From positions 78,071,834 to 78,135,833 of the forward strand of contig NC_065538.1 in NCBI RefSeq assembly GCF_932294415.1: 64,000 nt of DNA. The letters are read 5' to 3'. A program made the translations under genes and the position numbers. Positions 51,433 through 64,000 of this stretch are shown one piece after another (positions within the stretch are counted from its first letter, which is position 1; every line of letters begins with the position of its first letter). Source of the DNA: Quercus robur. Lineage: Eukaryota > Streptophyta > Magnoliopsida > Fagales > Fagaceae. Below the pieces are notes generated by a model. The model did not search any database. It was not told where the DNA came from and worked only from the letters and a program-made list of their open reading frames with translations.

Positions 51433-51436
<4 letters not shown>
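51284..51436 (-). repeat. Copia-2 LTR, right
   Basis: 153 bp; aligns with the left LTR except for an extra segment around 'TATGTGTGTGATAC'. The primer-binding site lies just inside. Confidence 0.88.

Positions 51437-51481
<45 letters not shown>
51437..51481. repeat. (TA)n microsatellite at copia-2 border
   Basis: About 22 TA units starting right at the LTR end. Confidence 0.9.
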
Positions 51482-51484
<3 letters not shown>

Positions 51485-51764
51485 AAAGGTCACTATTGAA
51501 GAGTTGTAGACATTCAAAATATTAAAACTGCCACTGGCCATTAGGCACACATTTTCACATAATTCTGAAGCCTTAAACCGTTTCGCTCGATTGGTCAAGG
51601 CCAAACTAAGGTTTATCTTTCTTAGTTTATTTCCACGGTCAAGGTTCAGTTTAGGAAAGCGTCGATATTTTCATCTTTCATATAGCATTCTTCTTAATAA
51701 TTCTTATAGACGTTGGTTTTGTCCTTGGTATTAAAGCAAAGGGTAATAGATTTTAAGATATATT

Positions 51765-52048
51765 GGGTCCGTTTGGATTGAGCTTATTTTTGCTGAAACT
51801 GAAAACTGAAACTGAAAACACTGTAGCAAAATAATTTTTAAATGTGTAAATAATATCGTGGGACCCATTTTTAATGAAAAAGTTGATAAAAAGTGGAATT
51901 TGTGGGTCCGTGAACAATGCACGAATGCACTGTTCACAGTGGACTTGGTCAAATAGTGCGGCTGAGAGAAAAAAAAAAAAAAAAAAAAAAAAAAACTGGA
52001 AAACGCAGCCACAAATTCAGCAACTTTCAGTGCAATCCAAACGCACTC
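51765..52048 (+). mobile_element. MITE family 1, copy in forward orientation
   Basis: Starts GGGTCCGTTTGGATTG and ends CAATCCAAACGCACTC, so the ends are inverted repeats with a few mismatches. It is the opposite-orientation relative of 11338-11644. A 27-bp poly-A interrupts the interior at 51969-51995. Confidence 0.65.
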
Positions 52049-52700
52049 ATTATAAAGTTGGTTTCTATCTTTTATACTAAATTTCAATTTGGTTCCTAAC
52101 TTTTTTTTTTTTTTTTTTTCAATTGAATCAAGTTAGTCTTTTAACCTTTTTAATATCATGTCAATTTAGTTTCTACTGTTATATCTTGGATAAAAAAAAC
52201 TGATATGTTAAACGGAATAATAAAAATTACTTTCCATGCCACATTAGTTAGATGACAATTTAGTCCCTGCCAAATTTGTCCTACTTAATGCTCTTTAAGA
52301 CATTGAAACCATCACTATTTTTTATTTCTCTTCAATTTCTTGGCTTATTAATGGCTCCAAATTTTGGATTTTTGTTATGAACTCAAATTTTAGTTACTTA
52401 AAAGAGTAGAAAAATATGTTCAAATTTATAAAGGAAAGTGGACTTATATTATATTTTGTACTCTTAACACTTTTAGATTGAAAAAATATTACAATTTAAC
52501 ATTTATATTAGCTTTTGTTTGAGAGTTACATTAGTTTACTGTTTTTATTTATTTTGTAATTACTATTGACTAATATTTTTCAAATTAGCTTAATTTTAAT
52601 CATGCTCTCTTATACTAAAATCTTGACTCCTCCACTTGCTTGAAAGCATTGATTCCACTCAGAAGTCGTTCAAACCTTCAAACACGACTTGGAATAATTT
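52049..52700. other. AT-rich spacer upstream of CRK-D
   Basis: A poly-T tract (52102-52119) and AT-rich sequence. No gene recognised. Confidence 0.5.
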
Positions 52701-52707
52701 GAGTTGC

Positions 52708-52793
52708 TTGACTTGCTTTATTGACGAGAGTCAATGAACTTCGTAAATGTTTATATCTGACTATTTTCTAATGTTGATCACTTGCTCTATATC
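52708..52793 (+). promoter_or_regulatory. W-box cluster and TATA-like box upstream of CRK-D
   Basis: TTGACT (52708-52713), TTGACG (52721-52726) and the inverse AGTCAA (52729-52734) lie within 27 bp. A CTATAT box at 52788-52793 is conserved with CRK-B and lies about 50 bp before the ATG. Confidence 0.5.
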
Positions 52794-52843
52794 CAAGCAA
52801 TTCTTGCTGGATCCAAAAAGCTTAGGTTGGTTTGATCATGATA

Positions 52844-55968
<3,125 letters not shown>

Positions 55969-57680
55969 CGTGAGTATAGTAAGGGGTCTCTCTAGAATTA
56001 GTATTTGTTTGTAAGTCATTGAATTTGAACAGTGAGTTGCATATGACCATTGCTTAAAGATTTGAGGCTTCATGAACCGAAGAAAGCTTGCAAACCAATA
56101 AGTATAATTAACTAAGACCCAAGACAAAATGGTTAGAAGACCAAGCTGTACTTCAATTTGTAATTGCTGAATACATGCCTCAAGGCATTACCATTATGAC
56201 TTTGGTGATTTGATATAGAATCACACTTCTAAGGGCTTGCCATGTTTATCGGTTCATTTGGCACCAACAAAATTGGATTTTGTTTTGGTTGTTGCTGTTG
56301 CTAAAAATTAGAATTCCGATTGTACCTAGAAAAATAAGGTTCAAAAAGTTGTGTATTTTTTTTTGAGAAAAACAAAAAGTTGTATATAAGCAAATAAGCT
56401 CCACATTTTTTTCCCCTTGATACATAGATGTTTGTATTGGGTAAAAATCAACTCAAAAAAATAAATTTATAAGTCCTAGTGATAGAAACGACACCTCATA
56501 TGCTAGTTCTTATTATGACATGTTTGGACTGGTTAATTTTGTATGAACGTTTGCATGACATGATTTTTATGGCCATTATTTCCTAGAAGAGTGAATTTGA
56601 TTAGGCCAAATGGGTGACCAACCCTTTCTCATTTTGTAACGTATCATTTGAATTGCTATTTGATAAACAATAATTCACAATCGGCCATTTCAAAAAAAAA
56701 AAAAAAAAAAAAAATTCACAATCGGCGTGTTCGCCTGGGTCCAAGGTCACAGTTTCTCACAATAATTAATGCCAGAACAATAAAAAAAGTATAACAATTT
56801 TGTATTTATTTGCAGGAAAAATTTAAAAAGAAAAGAAAATTAAACAACAAAAGTCAGTTAATTTATTATATACTCTTTGCACATTATTGCATGCTTAATA
56901 TCTTGAGCTACACCTTTTTTTTTTTTAACCTTTAAACAGTACCCTACATCAAAAAGAGCCGTACTAGTATACATCAAGATCACCTATATTATACATAATA
57001 AAAAAAAAAAAAAAAATTACCTCATCTACTAAGGAAATAAAATAGCCAAAATAATGGCTAAAGAAACTATCAAACAAATCTGACTAGAGTACACTTTTAG
57101 GCTTATAATTTGGAGTTATTTTGATTGTTAGCTCTTTACGTTGTAAAATTTTTATCTTAACCTTTTATGTTTGCTTTTGTTTTCATGCTGTGTCATCGAT
57201 TCATTTTTTTTAGTAATTTCGTAACAACTGACATTATATATATAAGTGACGTATTTTAAAATATCACACTTATATGACACTTAACGGTCAAATTACTAAT
57301 AAAAATGGATGGCAAGGTGAAAATGAAAACAAAAACAAGGCCAAACTGAAAATTTTGAAATTAATGTGAAGGGCCAAAATGAAAACAACCCTAAACTTTA
57401 AGAACTAAAGGTGTACTATAGTAAAAAATCTCTACATGGTTGCCACAAGTCAAGGAAAACAAATCGGTGAATATGTAACTTTGAGTGGTTCAAGACTGAA
57501 AATTTTGACGATGATGATGTGGCAGATATTCAGAGATGTGTGTGGTGTGAGGCTGGGGAACCTTGAGATTGAGCGATGGCCGATGATTAGGGGCCGAAGC
57601 TGGATATGGTTGAGATGGTTGATGTTTGAATTAATCTAGCTAGTTGCGGATGAAATTTCCTCAGTGGGCAAGACTTGCTC
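55969..57680. other. CRK-D downstream flank and AT-rich DNA
   Basis: The part 56130-56465 is the sequence that recurs at 10936-11050 and 27776-28000. After it come poly-A tracts (56693-56715, 57000-57017) and AT-rich DNA. A 67-codon open frame at 57436-57639 has no support. Confidence 0.55.
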
Positions 57681-57684
57681 TAAA

Positions 57685-57815
57685 ACAGTTTAACTGGTTC
57701 AGATTATACCAATAGCTTCTAGTTATTTTTGGTATTTTATGAATTTTTCAATTTTTTTTTTCATATGACTGGATAGTTGAACCGATCAATTCGATCCGGT
57801 ATTTAAAACATAGAA
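57685..57815. repeat. Segment resembling the 36780 MITE
   Basis: Contains 'AACCGATCAATTCGATCCGG' and 'ATTTAAAACATAG' near its right end, like the right part of 36780-36950. Similarity is weak. Confidence 0.3.
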
Positions 57816-57822
57816 TACACTT

Positions 57823-58014
57823 AGAGAAATGCTATGTCTACAACATTTCTACAACATTTTTACAACAAATCCTAAGTGGCAAGTTGTTACTGGTTGTTTT
57901 TGTTGCGGCAAAAAAGTAATCTTAGTGTTAGTTTTAAATTTGAACCAATAACAACTAACCACCCATGATTTGTTGTAAAAATGTTGTAAAAATGTTGTAG
58001 ACGTAGCATCTCTC
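57823..58014. mobile_element. Hairpin MITE (family 4)
   Basis: Left end 'GAGAAATGCTATGTCTACAA' and right end reverse-complement 'GAGAGATGCTACGTCTACAA' are inverted repeats, continuing through 'CATTTTTACAACAAATC', arms about 47 bp. Total about 190 bp, non-coding. Confidence 0.75.
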
Positions 58015-58929
58015 ATAAACTTAGTATTGTTAAAATAAATGTCCAGAAAATGATCAAGGTAATAAATGATGTTTGGTAATGTGACAAAAAAATATAGAGT
58101 AAAACGTCATTATATTTATTTTTCTGTTATTTATTTATTATTTATAATTTGATAATACAGTGGAGAAAAGAGATAAAAAAGAAAAAGAAAAAGTAAAGCA
58201 GCTGTGTACAATGGTTTTGACAAATTCTTATTATATTTCAGCCAACGAATGGTGGATACACCAATCCACACGAAAAATTATTAGTACTATAGCCTTTTAG
58301 CTTTTCTTCCGCTCTCATTGTTTCACATGATTATAAGAAATTATAAATTATAGACAAATTATTACTTTCTTAGGTGGATTCCACTCCTAAGAACGTAATA
58401 TGTACACGCACCAAATGATAGAGATAGAGATGGGCGGAGCACTCCCGAGTGGGTGTAATAATTATCCTTGAAAATAAGAACTATGGCACAAGCTTGTAGG
58501 GTTTTTATTTTTTTATTTTTTTTTATTTTAATTATTTTCACATGGATGGTGGAGCCTAAATACGTGATAAGAGGATGGCGTTTATATGGAATGCAAATCT
58601 TTTTTGTCTGATTTTTTGTATTACACTTTTTGTTCCACCAATTATATGTATTTAATTTTTTTTCTTATTTTAAATTTTGATTATTTTATAAGGAAAGTAA
58701 AAAAGAAAAAAAATGTGTCAAGGAACAAAAAAATACTTGTATTCGTCTATATGTATTCCACACCGTGTCCATTAAGAGCACTTTTTTTAATATGAATAAA
58801 CGACAGAATCCTTTTCTATTGTTTGAATATTTTTTCTTGAAAGAGAAAACAAAAAACATTGCTCTCAAATAGAAGAGGTGTGAACGGTGAGCCTACTCAT
58901 GAGTCTCCCACTGTGGCCAATACGGCTGC
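58015..58929. other. AT-rich spacer
   Basis: No gene or repeat recognised. Confidence 0.5.
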
Positions 58930-59125
58930 ATTTGATATTCGCTTGAAAAGTCAACTTTTTTTACTATTTAATTTGTTTTTTTTATTATTTATGAGTCTTA
59001 TTATACTTTTTGATATTATTCATATGTTTTATTATACTATTTTAACTACCTTTTAATTTTATCTATAATAATTTCATTAAAAAAATTCAATTTCTACTAA
59101 ATAAATTATTTTCAAACAGACTGGT
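58930..59125. mobile_element. MITE family 2, copy 2
   Basis: Loosely matches 11648-11850 in the same orientation, with 'TTTTTGATATTATTCATATG' in place of 'TTTTTGGTATTATTTATGAG'. Confidence 0.4.
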
Positions 59126-59635
59126 GTGTTGGAAAGGGAAGGAGTGCACAGCAGAAGTAATAATTTGACAAGGGTCAATGGAAGTAAGCTCCACTCACAG
59201 GATTTTGACGCTGATGAAGCCCAAGACTGTACAAAGTCTACGGTAGGACATACTAGTCCACCAAACAAGGACACAAAATTCTCCCACCTTTACGACTTTT
59301 CTTTGTATGAATGTATGATAAAAATTCTTTCTAGTGCGGAATCTTCTTTCCTGGAAAAAAATAAAATAAAAAATCCTTCGTGCAAGATTTTGGATGACTT
59401 TGAATGACAGTTGTATTCAGTCACTCTCTTCCTTAGTTCCTTAATTCCAATTTTGTACTCTTTCAAATCCATAAATTTTTGAATGCCTTATTTTCCACAG
59501 CTTCATTTGGACCCTTTGTACTTTCTTTCCTTTGGGATGGGCAAATGAGAAACTAATAATGAAGCAACCACCGCGCACCTTTGACATGATGTGTTAGGTA
59601 TACACATATGAGTAAAATTTCACATTGAATAATGA
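59126..59635. other. Spacer, no gene seen
   Basis: A 93-codon open frame at 59126-59407 shows no known domain and no splice or promoter context. Nothing else stands out. Confidence 0.45.
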
Positions 59636-59950
59636 TGAAACCACCACCACAGCCACCGATCCCAGTCACTGATCCAGCAACAACCCACACTACCACTAAA
59701 TCCACCAATCCAAACCACCCAACCACACAAACTTGACCCATATTGGCCCACTGCCACAAACCCATCCAGCCAACCCACACCACGAACCAACACCAGCTCA
59801 CCACCACGAACCCACCTAGCCGACCCACACCATGAGCCCACACTGGCCCACCACCACGAACCCACACTAGCCCACCGCCACAAACCTACATCAGACCACC
59901 ACCATGAACCCACACCGATGATCTCAACAAACCTAGGTGACACCACCAGA
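59636..59950. repeat. CCACCA/CCCACAC-rich low-complexity tract
   Basis: Irregular repeats of words such as CCACCACGAACCCACA. The opposite strand reads as Trp/Gly/Val-rich open frames that are artefacts of composition. Confidence 0.7.
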
Positions 59951-60085
59951 CACCACAAAAGAGAAGAAAGGCTTGGTTCAGTTGAGAGGGAGATAGGGGG
60001 GCGCTGGAGAGAAAGAGAAGTTGTAAAGAATGAGAGAAGCTAGAGAGAGAAAAAAAAAGAAATAATTAAAGAGAAACCAAATATA

Positions 60086-60090
<5 letters not shown>

Positions 60091-60134
<44 letters not shown>
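60091..60134. repeat. (TA)n microsatellite
   Basis: About 22 TA units. Confidence 0.9.
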
Positions 60135-60136
<2 letters not shown>

Positions 60137-60235
60137 CCTTTGATCTATAATGCACAGCCAAAAGTAGCAATGCATTGTAGTTGTGGAGCCAAATTATTTG
60201 GCTTTGACTCCACCAATGTAGCCTTATTTTTGTAT

Positions 60236-60277
60236 TTGGTGGTGCTAAAAAGCTATATAGCTTTTTAGCACCACCAA
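60236..60277. repeat. 42-bp perfect palindrome
   Basis: The arm TTGGTGGTGCTAAAAAGCTA is followed without a loop by its exact reverse complement through TATA at the centre. A smaller palindrome (AGCCAAAT-T-ATTTGGCT) lies just upstream at about 60187-60203. Both are 60-150 bp before the CRK-E kinase fragment. Confidence 0.95.
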
Positions 60278-60335
60278 TACTAATGCTTTTACGGGCCAAA
60301 GTTTCCAATAATGTTTACTCCATTTGTGTGCGTAG

Positions 60336-61463
60336 TTGCGACATCTATTGCGTCCTTGCAATTTGATTTGGCTACAATCCAAGCTGCCACAAACAAGTTC
60401 TCTGATGACAACAAGCTGAGTGGAGGTGGATTTGGTGAGGTTTACAAGGTATTAGTATTCCTTTTTTTTTTGGGTTTTTTTTTTTTTTTTTGGGAATTTT
60501 TGTTAGGATACTAGACATCTATGTATTACGAATTTAATTCTCGCAAAAATTCGACTAGTCAAAATTCAAAAGCTTTTGAAATTGATAATTTATAAATTTC
60601 ACTAAGTACACCTTTCTAATGGATGATTAAAATATATTCTTAGGGCACATTTCTTAATAGACAAGAAATAGTATTGAAGAGACTCTCAAAAAGCTCCGTT
60701 CAAAGTGTAGAAGAATTTAAGAACGAGATTTTAGCCATAGTCAAGCTTCAACACAAAAATCTAGTTAGGCTATTGGGATTTTGTCTGGAAAGAGAAGAAA
60801 AGTTGCTCATCTACGAGTTTGTGCCTAACAAAAGCCTTGACCATTTTCTATTTGGTTTGCACACCCTAAGCATATGTCTCATTTCCTCGTTTGCTATTAA
60901 GATGCGTGGTTTGAGTTTTCAATTTAAAATCCTTAAATAGAGGTACTCTTGGAGTATAGCTGACGTGGTATTCCACACCAATTTAAAAAAAAAAAAAAAA
61001 AAAAACTTTTAATACAAAGATATGACAAGCTTAAAAAAGCCATGTGAAACGGTTCAATCTTGAAATAGGTGGCTTCCTTTTATTGATATGAAATACCGTG
61101 TAACTATGCTCTAGTAATAACTCACAATTACTCGTGTTTTAAAATTAATCAATTAGTAGAATATGCATTTCAATTTGATATTTTTAATCTAACTTGAATA
61201 TTGAACTTGGATGGGTATGCGTAGACCCCAACAAGAAAAAAACCATTGGATTGGTCAAGGCACTACAAGATTATTGAAGGGATTGTTTGAGGGATTCTTT
61301 ATCTTCATGAAGATTCTCAACTAAGATTTATACATCGTGACCTTAAAACTAGCAATATACTATTAGATGAGGATATGAATCCAAAAATTTTAGATTTTGA
61401 CATGGCAAGGATTTTTGGGGTTGACTAAACTAAAGGAAACGCCAAGAAGATTGTTGGAACATA
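60336..61463 (+). pseudogene. CRK-E: kinase-fragment pseudogene
   Basis: Only exons 3-5 remain: 60336-60448, 60644-60854 and 61225-61463. The glycine loop reads '[11 protein letters not shown]' (first Gly changed to Ser) and the lysine strand reads 'EIVLKRL'. Exon 5 is 239 bp instead of 238, a one-base gain in an A run causing a frameshift. Further in, an Arg codon has become TGA, the DFG motif reads Asp-Phe-Asp, and a Gln codon has become TAA. Upstream of exon 3 only about 45 bp of intron 2 similarity to CRK-C remains before the palindrome; an LTR-like block replaces exons 6-7. It groups with CRK-C. Confidence 0.92.
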
Positions 61464-61493
61464 GTAAGTATTTGTTTATAATGTATATACATT

Positions 61494-61895
61494 TGATGAG
61501 TCCATAAAAATTATTGCGTCATTAGTAGGCCATCAAAGATAGATGAGTAACCGCCTAACACATTCAATAATGATCATCAAAAGCCTTAAACCCTCTCATT
61601 AAGACAAAGAAAGTTACAATTAGAGTAATAATCACCCTTATTTACGTCCAACAGCTACCTAAGTCACCTATAAAAGGGACAATCTGTCCATTTGCTAAGG
61701 TACGTCAAATACTACTAAAAAAACCATCTATATACGAAAGATATGGGTTATTACTAACTTAAGCATCGGAGGCTCCCTTACCGGACACAACCCGGTGGTC
61801 TCTTTGATCTATCTCTCCTTTATCTTGCAGGTCTTACAAGATCATCTAATGCTCCGGATTGGACGAGTGACCCAACTGACGATTTTGGCATCATC
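61494..61895 (+). mobile_element. Probable LTR (solo or fragment)
   Basis: Starts TGATGAGTCCATAAAAATT just after the CRK-E exon 5 donor, has 'CTATAAAAGGG' (61670s), 'CGGAGGCTCCCTTACCGGAC' (61770s) and a terminal 'GACGATTTTGGCATCA'. This arrangement of TATA box and downstream motifs is common in plant LTRs. No second LTR or target duplication was found. Confidence 0.5.
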
Positions 61896-62786
61896 ACCAT
61901 CAATAACCAAAATTGAAAAAGCAATGTCTTGGAAGTTGATGGATTCATTAGTTCTCTAAGTTGTGTACTTGAACATTTTGATGGTTCAAGACAAGCTCAA
62001 GAGAAGGGTTGTTTCTATCCTGGTGATAGCCACCTTGATTGTCTTTTGATCGATCGAGCTTAATTAAGCTGTCAATAGCCATCTTGATCAATCCAGATGT
62101 GTCAGGCCAGAATTTTGTTCCAGGCCCACAAGTCAATGATTGCTTAGCAATTCATTCCCTACTATGCCAAGTATATAAGAGGTTTTTTTCACTTTTTGGT
62201 GAGTTCGTTTGTACACCTAGGATTTTGTGACTATTAAACCTTTTGGGTAAACAAATTAATCCCAGTTAATTAATTCAATTGCTCAAGTTGATTAATTATT
62301 TAAATTACACGTAAATGAGGTGGAGACACAATCAAATCACTAAACTAAATAGAGTGCAGTGAAAAATAATTTTGACACGGTAATTTGATCACGATAGGGA
62401 AAATCTTTGTAGACAAAAACCCTATTAGGTGAATTTCAAGTCACTAATCTCGAAAAATCTACTAATCAAGAATTAAGCGGTTACAAGTATAAAAAAATCT
62501 TATCCTATTAGCATATCCCAAAACACTAACCTATAGTTGAATCTACTACCCTGTACCATCAACAGGCATATGGGTGGTCTCTAATGGTTTGGTGGGTTGG
62601 GAGAGGGGTTTGTTTCTTGGTAGGTTGGTTGATGTGTTTTGTGTTGATTGAAAGTATTTTACACCGAGGCCATGTATAAAATATTTTACACCTCGCTCAA
62701 CTATGTTTACTTGGTCAATTGAAAACACTACCAATTTTTTCAATATTGTGTGGTACACCAAACAACATAAAACAATAAAAGCATTT
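61896..62786. other. Non-coding spacer
   Basis: No gene recognised. Contains (62650-62710) a short inverted pair 'AGTATTTTACACC' / 'AAATATTTTACACC' as direct repeats. Confidence 0.45.
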
Positions 62787-62955
62787 TCATAAGAAAAATG
62801 CTAACCACAAACTATTTTACAAACCGCTGTTGTTATGAGTAGTTATTAATAAGTAAAAATGTGATATTAATAGTAGGTCTAAATGAGAATTAGTAAGAAT
62901 TTGTTACATCAATAATTTATAAAAATATTATAAAATAGTTTGTTTGTAGCCTTAC
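62787..62955. mobile_element. Hairpin MITE (family 3 relative)
   Basis: The left 'AATGCTAACCACAAACTATTTTACAAA' region (given here by its ends) and the right 'AAAATAGTTTGTTTGTAGCC' are inverted partners. Non-coding, about 170 bp. It resembles 22001-22186. Confidence 0.5.
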
Positions 62956-63069
62956 TCAAACCTCGCCATCATTCTCTAAAAAAAAAAAAAAAAAAAAAAA
63001 AAACCTCGCCATCATTACCTTTCCTATTCCTTCTCCATCAACGAATTTTCTTGTGCCACATTTTCCACT

Positions 63070-63227
63070 TTGACTGAGTGGAATCTTCAGAATTTTCTTA
63101 CTCCAGCTAGCACTTTCATTTCTTCTTCTCTAACAAGAACACGACAGAATTAAAGTAGCTTCACACGCTTTAATTTCCACGAACATCAACCGTGTCAATG
63201 TTTTCTCACTTTCACAAGTCAAGTCAA
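63070..63227 (+). promoter_or_regulatory. W-box cluster upstream of CRK-F
   Basis: TTGACT at 63070-63075 and two overlapping inverse cores AGTCAA at 63217-63222 and 63222-63227, about 115-270 bp before the ATG. A poly-T of about 29 follows at 63243-63271. Confidence 0.45.
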
Positions 63228-63238
63228 CGTTAACATTT

Positions 63239-63272
<34 letters not shown>

Positions 63273-63340
63273 AGAAAACAAAGACATGTTAACATCTTAT
63301 CTTGAATATTGATTAAGAACATGAGAGAACTGATATCAAA

Positions 63341-64000
63341 ATGAGTTTGCCTTCGGTCAAGGCCTCCATGATTACCTTTGTGTTCCTTTCCTTGCTTACT
63401 AGTTTCCACAGCAAAATTAGTGAAGCTGCCTCAGCTAACCGCGCCTATGTTTGTCCAAAAGAACCCAATTTCACTCCCAATAGCACCTACGAGTCCAATC
63501 TCAACCACCTCCTCTCTTCACTTTCCTCCAATGCTAATCTCGAAACTGGTTTCTATAACACCACCGTTGGTCACAACCCACCCAACATAGTATACGGCCT
63601 CTTTCTCTGCCGAGGCGATGTCACCCCCAGTGTCTGCCAAGACTGTGTATCAACAGCAACAAAAGACATAGTTCAGCACTACTGTCCCACAGGAATTGAG
63701 GCCACAGTTTGGTACGACAAGTGCATGTTACGCTACTCAAACGAATCATTCTTTTCCAGCATGATTGACTTGCCCAAATATTACTATTGTAACGATAGCA
63801 AGATAACTGTGCTAGACCGCTTCGATCAGATATTGGGAACCATGATTAATGACTCGGTGACTCAGGCCACAGGTGCTCATGATGAGCCCGGTGCTACCAA
63901 GTTTGCCACCAAAGAAGCCAGCCTTTCTTCATCGATAAAGCTGTATAGCCTTGTTCAGTGCACTCCGGACATCTCTAGCTACGATTGTGATAAGTGTCTT
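63341..64000 (+). CDS. CRK-F: cysteine-rich receptor-like kinase, 5' part of exon 1
   Basis: From the ATG at 63341 the frame is open for 220 codons to the window edge. It encodes a signal peptide ('MITFVFLSLLTSFHSKISEA'), DUF26 domain 1 ('ANRAYVCPKEPNF', C-x8-C-x2-C as 'CRGDVTPSVCQDC', 'WYDKCMLRYSN') and the start of domain 2 ('CTPDISSYDCDKC'). It is closest to CRK-C by eye ('FYNTTVGHNP' versus 'FYNNTVGQNP'). One extra Cys occurs between the domains ('YYYCND'). The kinase exons must lie beyond the window. Whether the gene is intact cannot be judged from this part. Confidence 0.88.
   Translation, partial: MSLPSVKASMITFVFLSLLTSFHSKISEAASANRAYVCPKEPNFTPNSTYESNLNHLLSSLSSNANLETGFYNTTVGHNPPNIVYGLFLCRGDVTPSVCQDCVSTATKDIVQHYCPTGIEATVWYDKCMLRYSNESFFSSMIDLPKYYYCNDSKITVLDRFDQILGTMINDSVTQATGAHDEPGATKFATKEASLSSSIKLYSLVQCTPDISSYDCDKCL

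Larger units (their letters stand above)
47030..51436 (-). mobile_element. Second Ty1/copia retrotransposon, degenerate
   Basis: LTRs at 47030-47165 and 51284-51436 both start TGTTAGAAATATT on the + strand and end TTAACA; the longer has a roughly 16-bp insert. The primer-binding site at 51271-51283 reads TGGTATTAGAGTC on the element strand, tRNA-Met-like with changes. A purine tract TTGAGAGGGG is at 47167-47176. Inside, minus-strand copia blocks appear: RT entry (48527-48267, 'NHTWDLVTL', 'VGCKWIYKIK', 'ARLVAKYFTQEYEIDYEKTF'), the RT catalytic Tyr-Val-Asp-Asp near 48000 and integrase traces at 49100-49700. The right LTR abuts a (TA)n tract, and no clear target duplication remains. Confidence 0.88.

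Overview
This is a stretch of AT-rich plant nuclear DNA. The evidence is spliced genes with GT-AG introns, long poly-A/poly-T runs, (TA)n microsatellites, and abundant Ty1/copia, Ty3, LINE, Mutator-like and MITE sequences. The receptor family and the repeat types fit a eudicot, perhaps a tree of the oak/chestnut kind. That last step is a guess, because no species marker is present.

The single-copy content is a tandem cluster of cysteine-rich receptor-like kinases (CRKs: signal peptide, two DUF26/Gnk2 ectodomains, transmembrane helix, Ser/Thr kinase). All seven members lie on the + strand. CRK-A (7664-9667) is kinase-only and carries a stop. CRK-A' (19280-20198) is a remnant. CRK-B (22753-26408) is an ectodomain broken by a transposon. 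CRK-C (37380-42490) and CRK-D (52844-55968) have complete seven-exon models of 643 and 662 aa. CRK-E (60336-61463) is a dead kinase fragment. CRK-F (63341 to the window edge) is open as far as it can be read. By eye they form two lineages, A/A'/B/D and C/E/F. Several pseudogenes keep the flanking DNA of intact paralogs, so this is birth-and-death evolution by tandem duplication.

Layout. 1-4440: eroded Ty3 element with two RNase H domains, joined to a LINE piece (4440-5150). 5640-9800: first duplicated block with CRK-A. 9800-12540: MITE-rich. 12541-20520: second copy of the block, split by a copia element with 200-bp LTRs and a 5-bp target duplication (12965-17773), and holding CRK-A' split by a 551-bp Mutator-like element with a 9-bp target duplication. 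20520-28290: CRK-B with its insert. 28290-35969: LINE with a 15-bp target duplication. 36100-36740: second LINE 3' end. 37126-42490: CRK-C, whose intron 3 holds 1.76 kb of extra DNA. 42500-52700: AT-rich DNA with a second copia element (47030-51436). 52700-55968: CRK-D. 56000-63340: MITEs, a 42-bp perfect palindrome, CRK-E and an LTR-like block. 63341-64000: CRK-F.

The intact receptors would act at the plasma membrane, sensing apoplastic signals and phosphorylating cytoplasmic targets in defence or redox signalling. W-box (TTGAC) clusters upstream of each ectodomain start fit WRKY control. I found no rRNA, tRNA, CRISPR or operon, and no clear sign of a wholly new system. The most unusual items are the intron insertion in CRK-C, the Mutator-like foldback element, the palindrome, and the natural series of receptor breakdown products.
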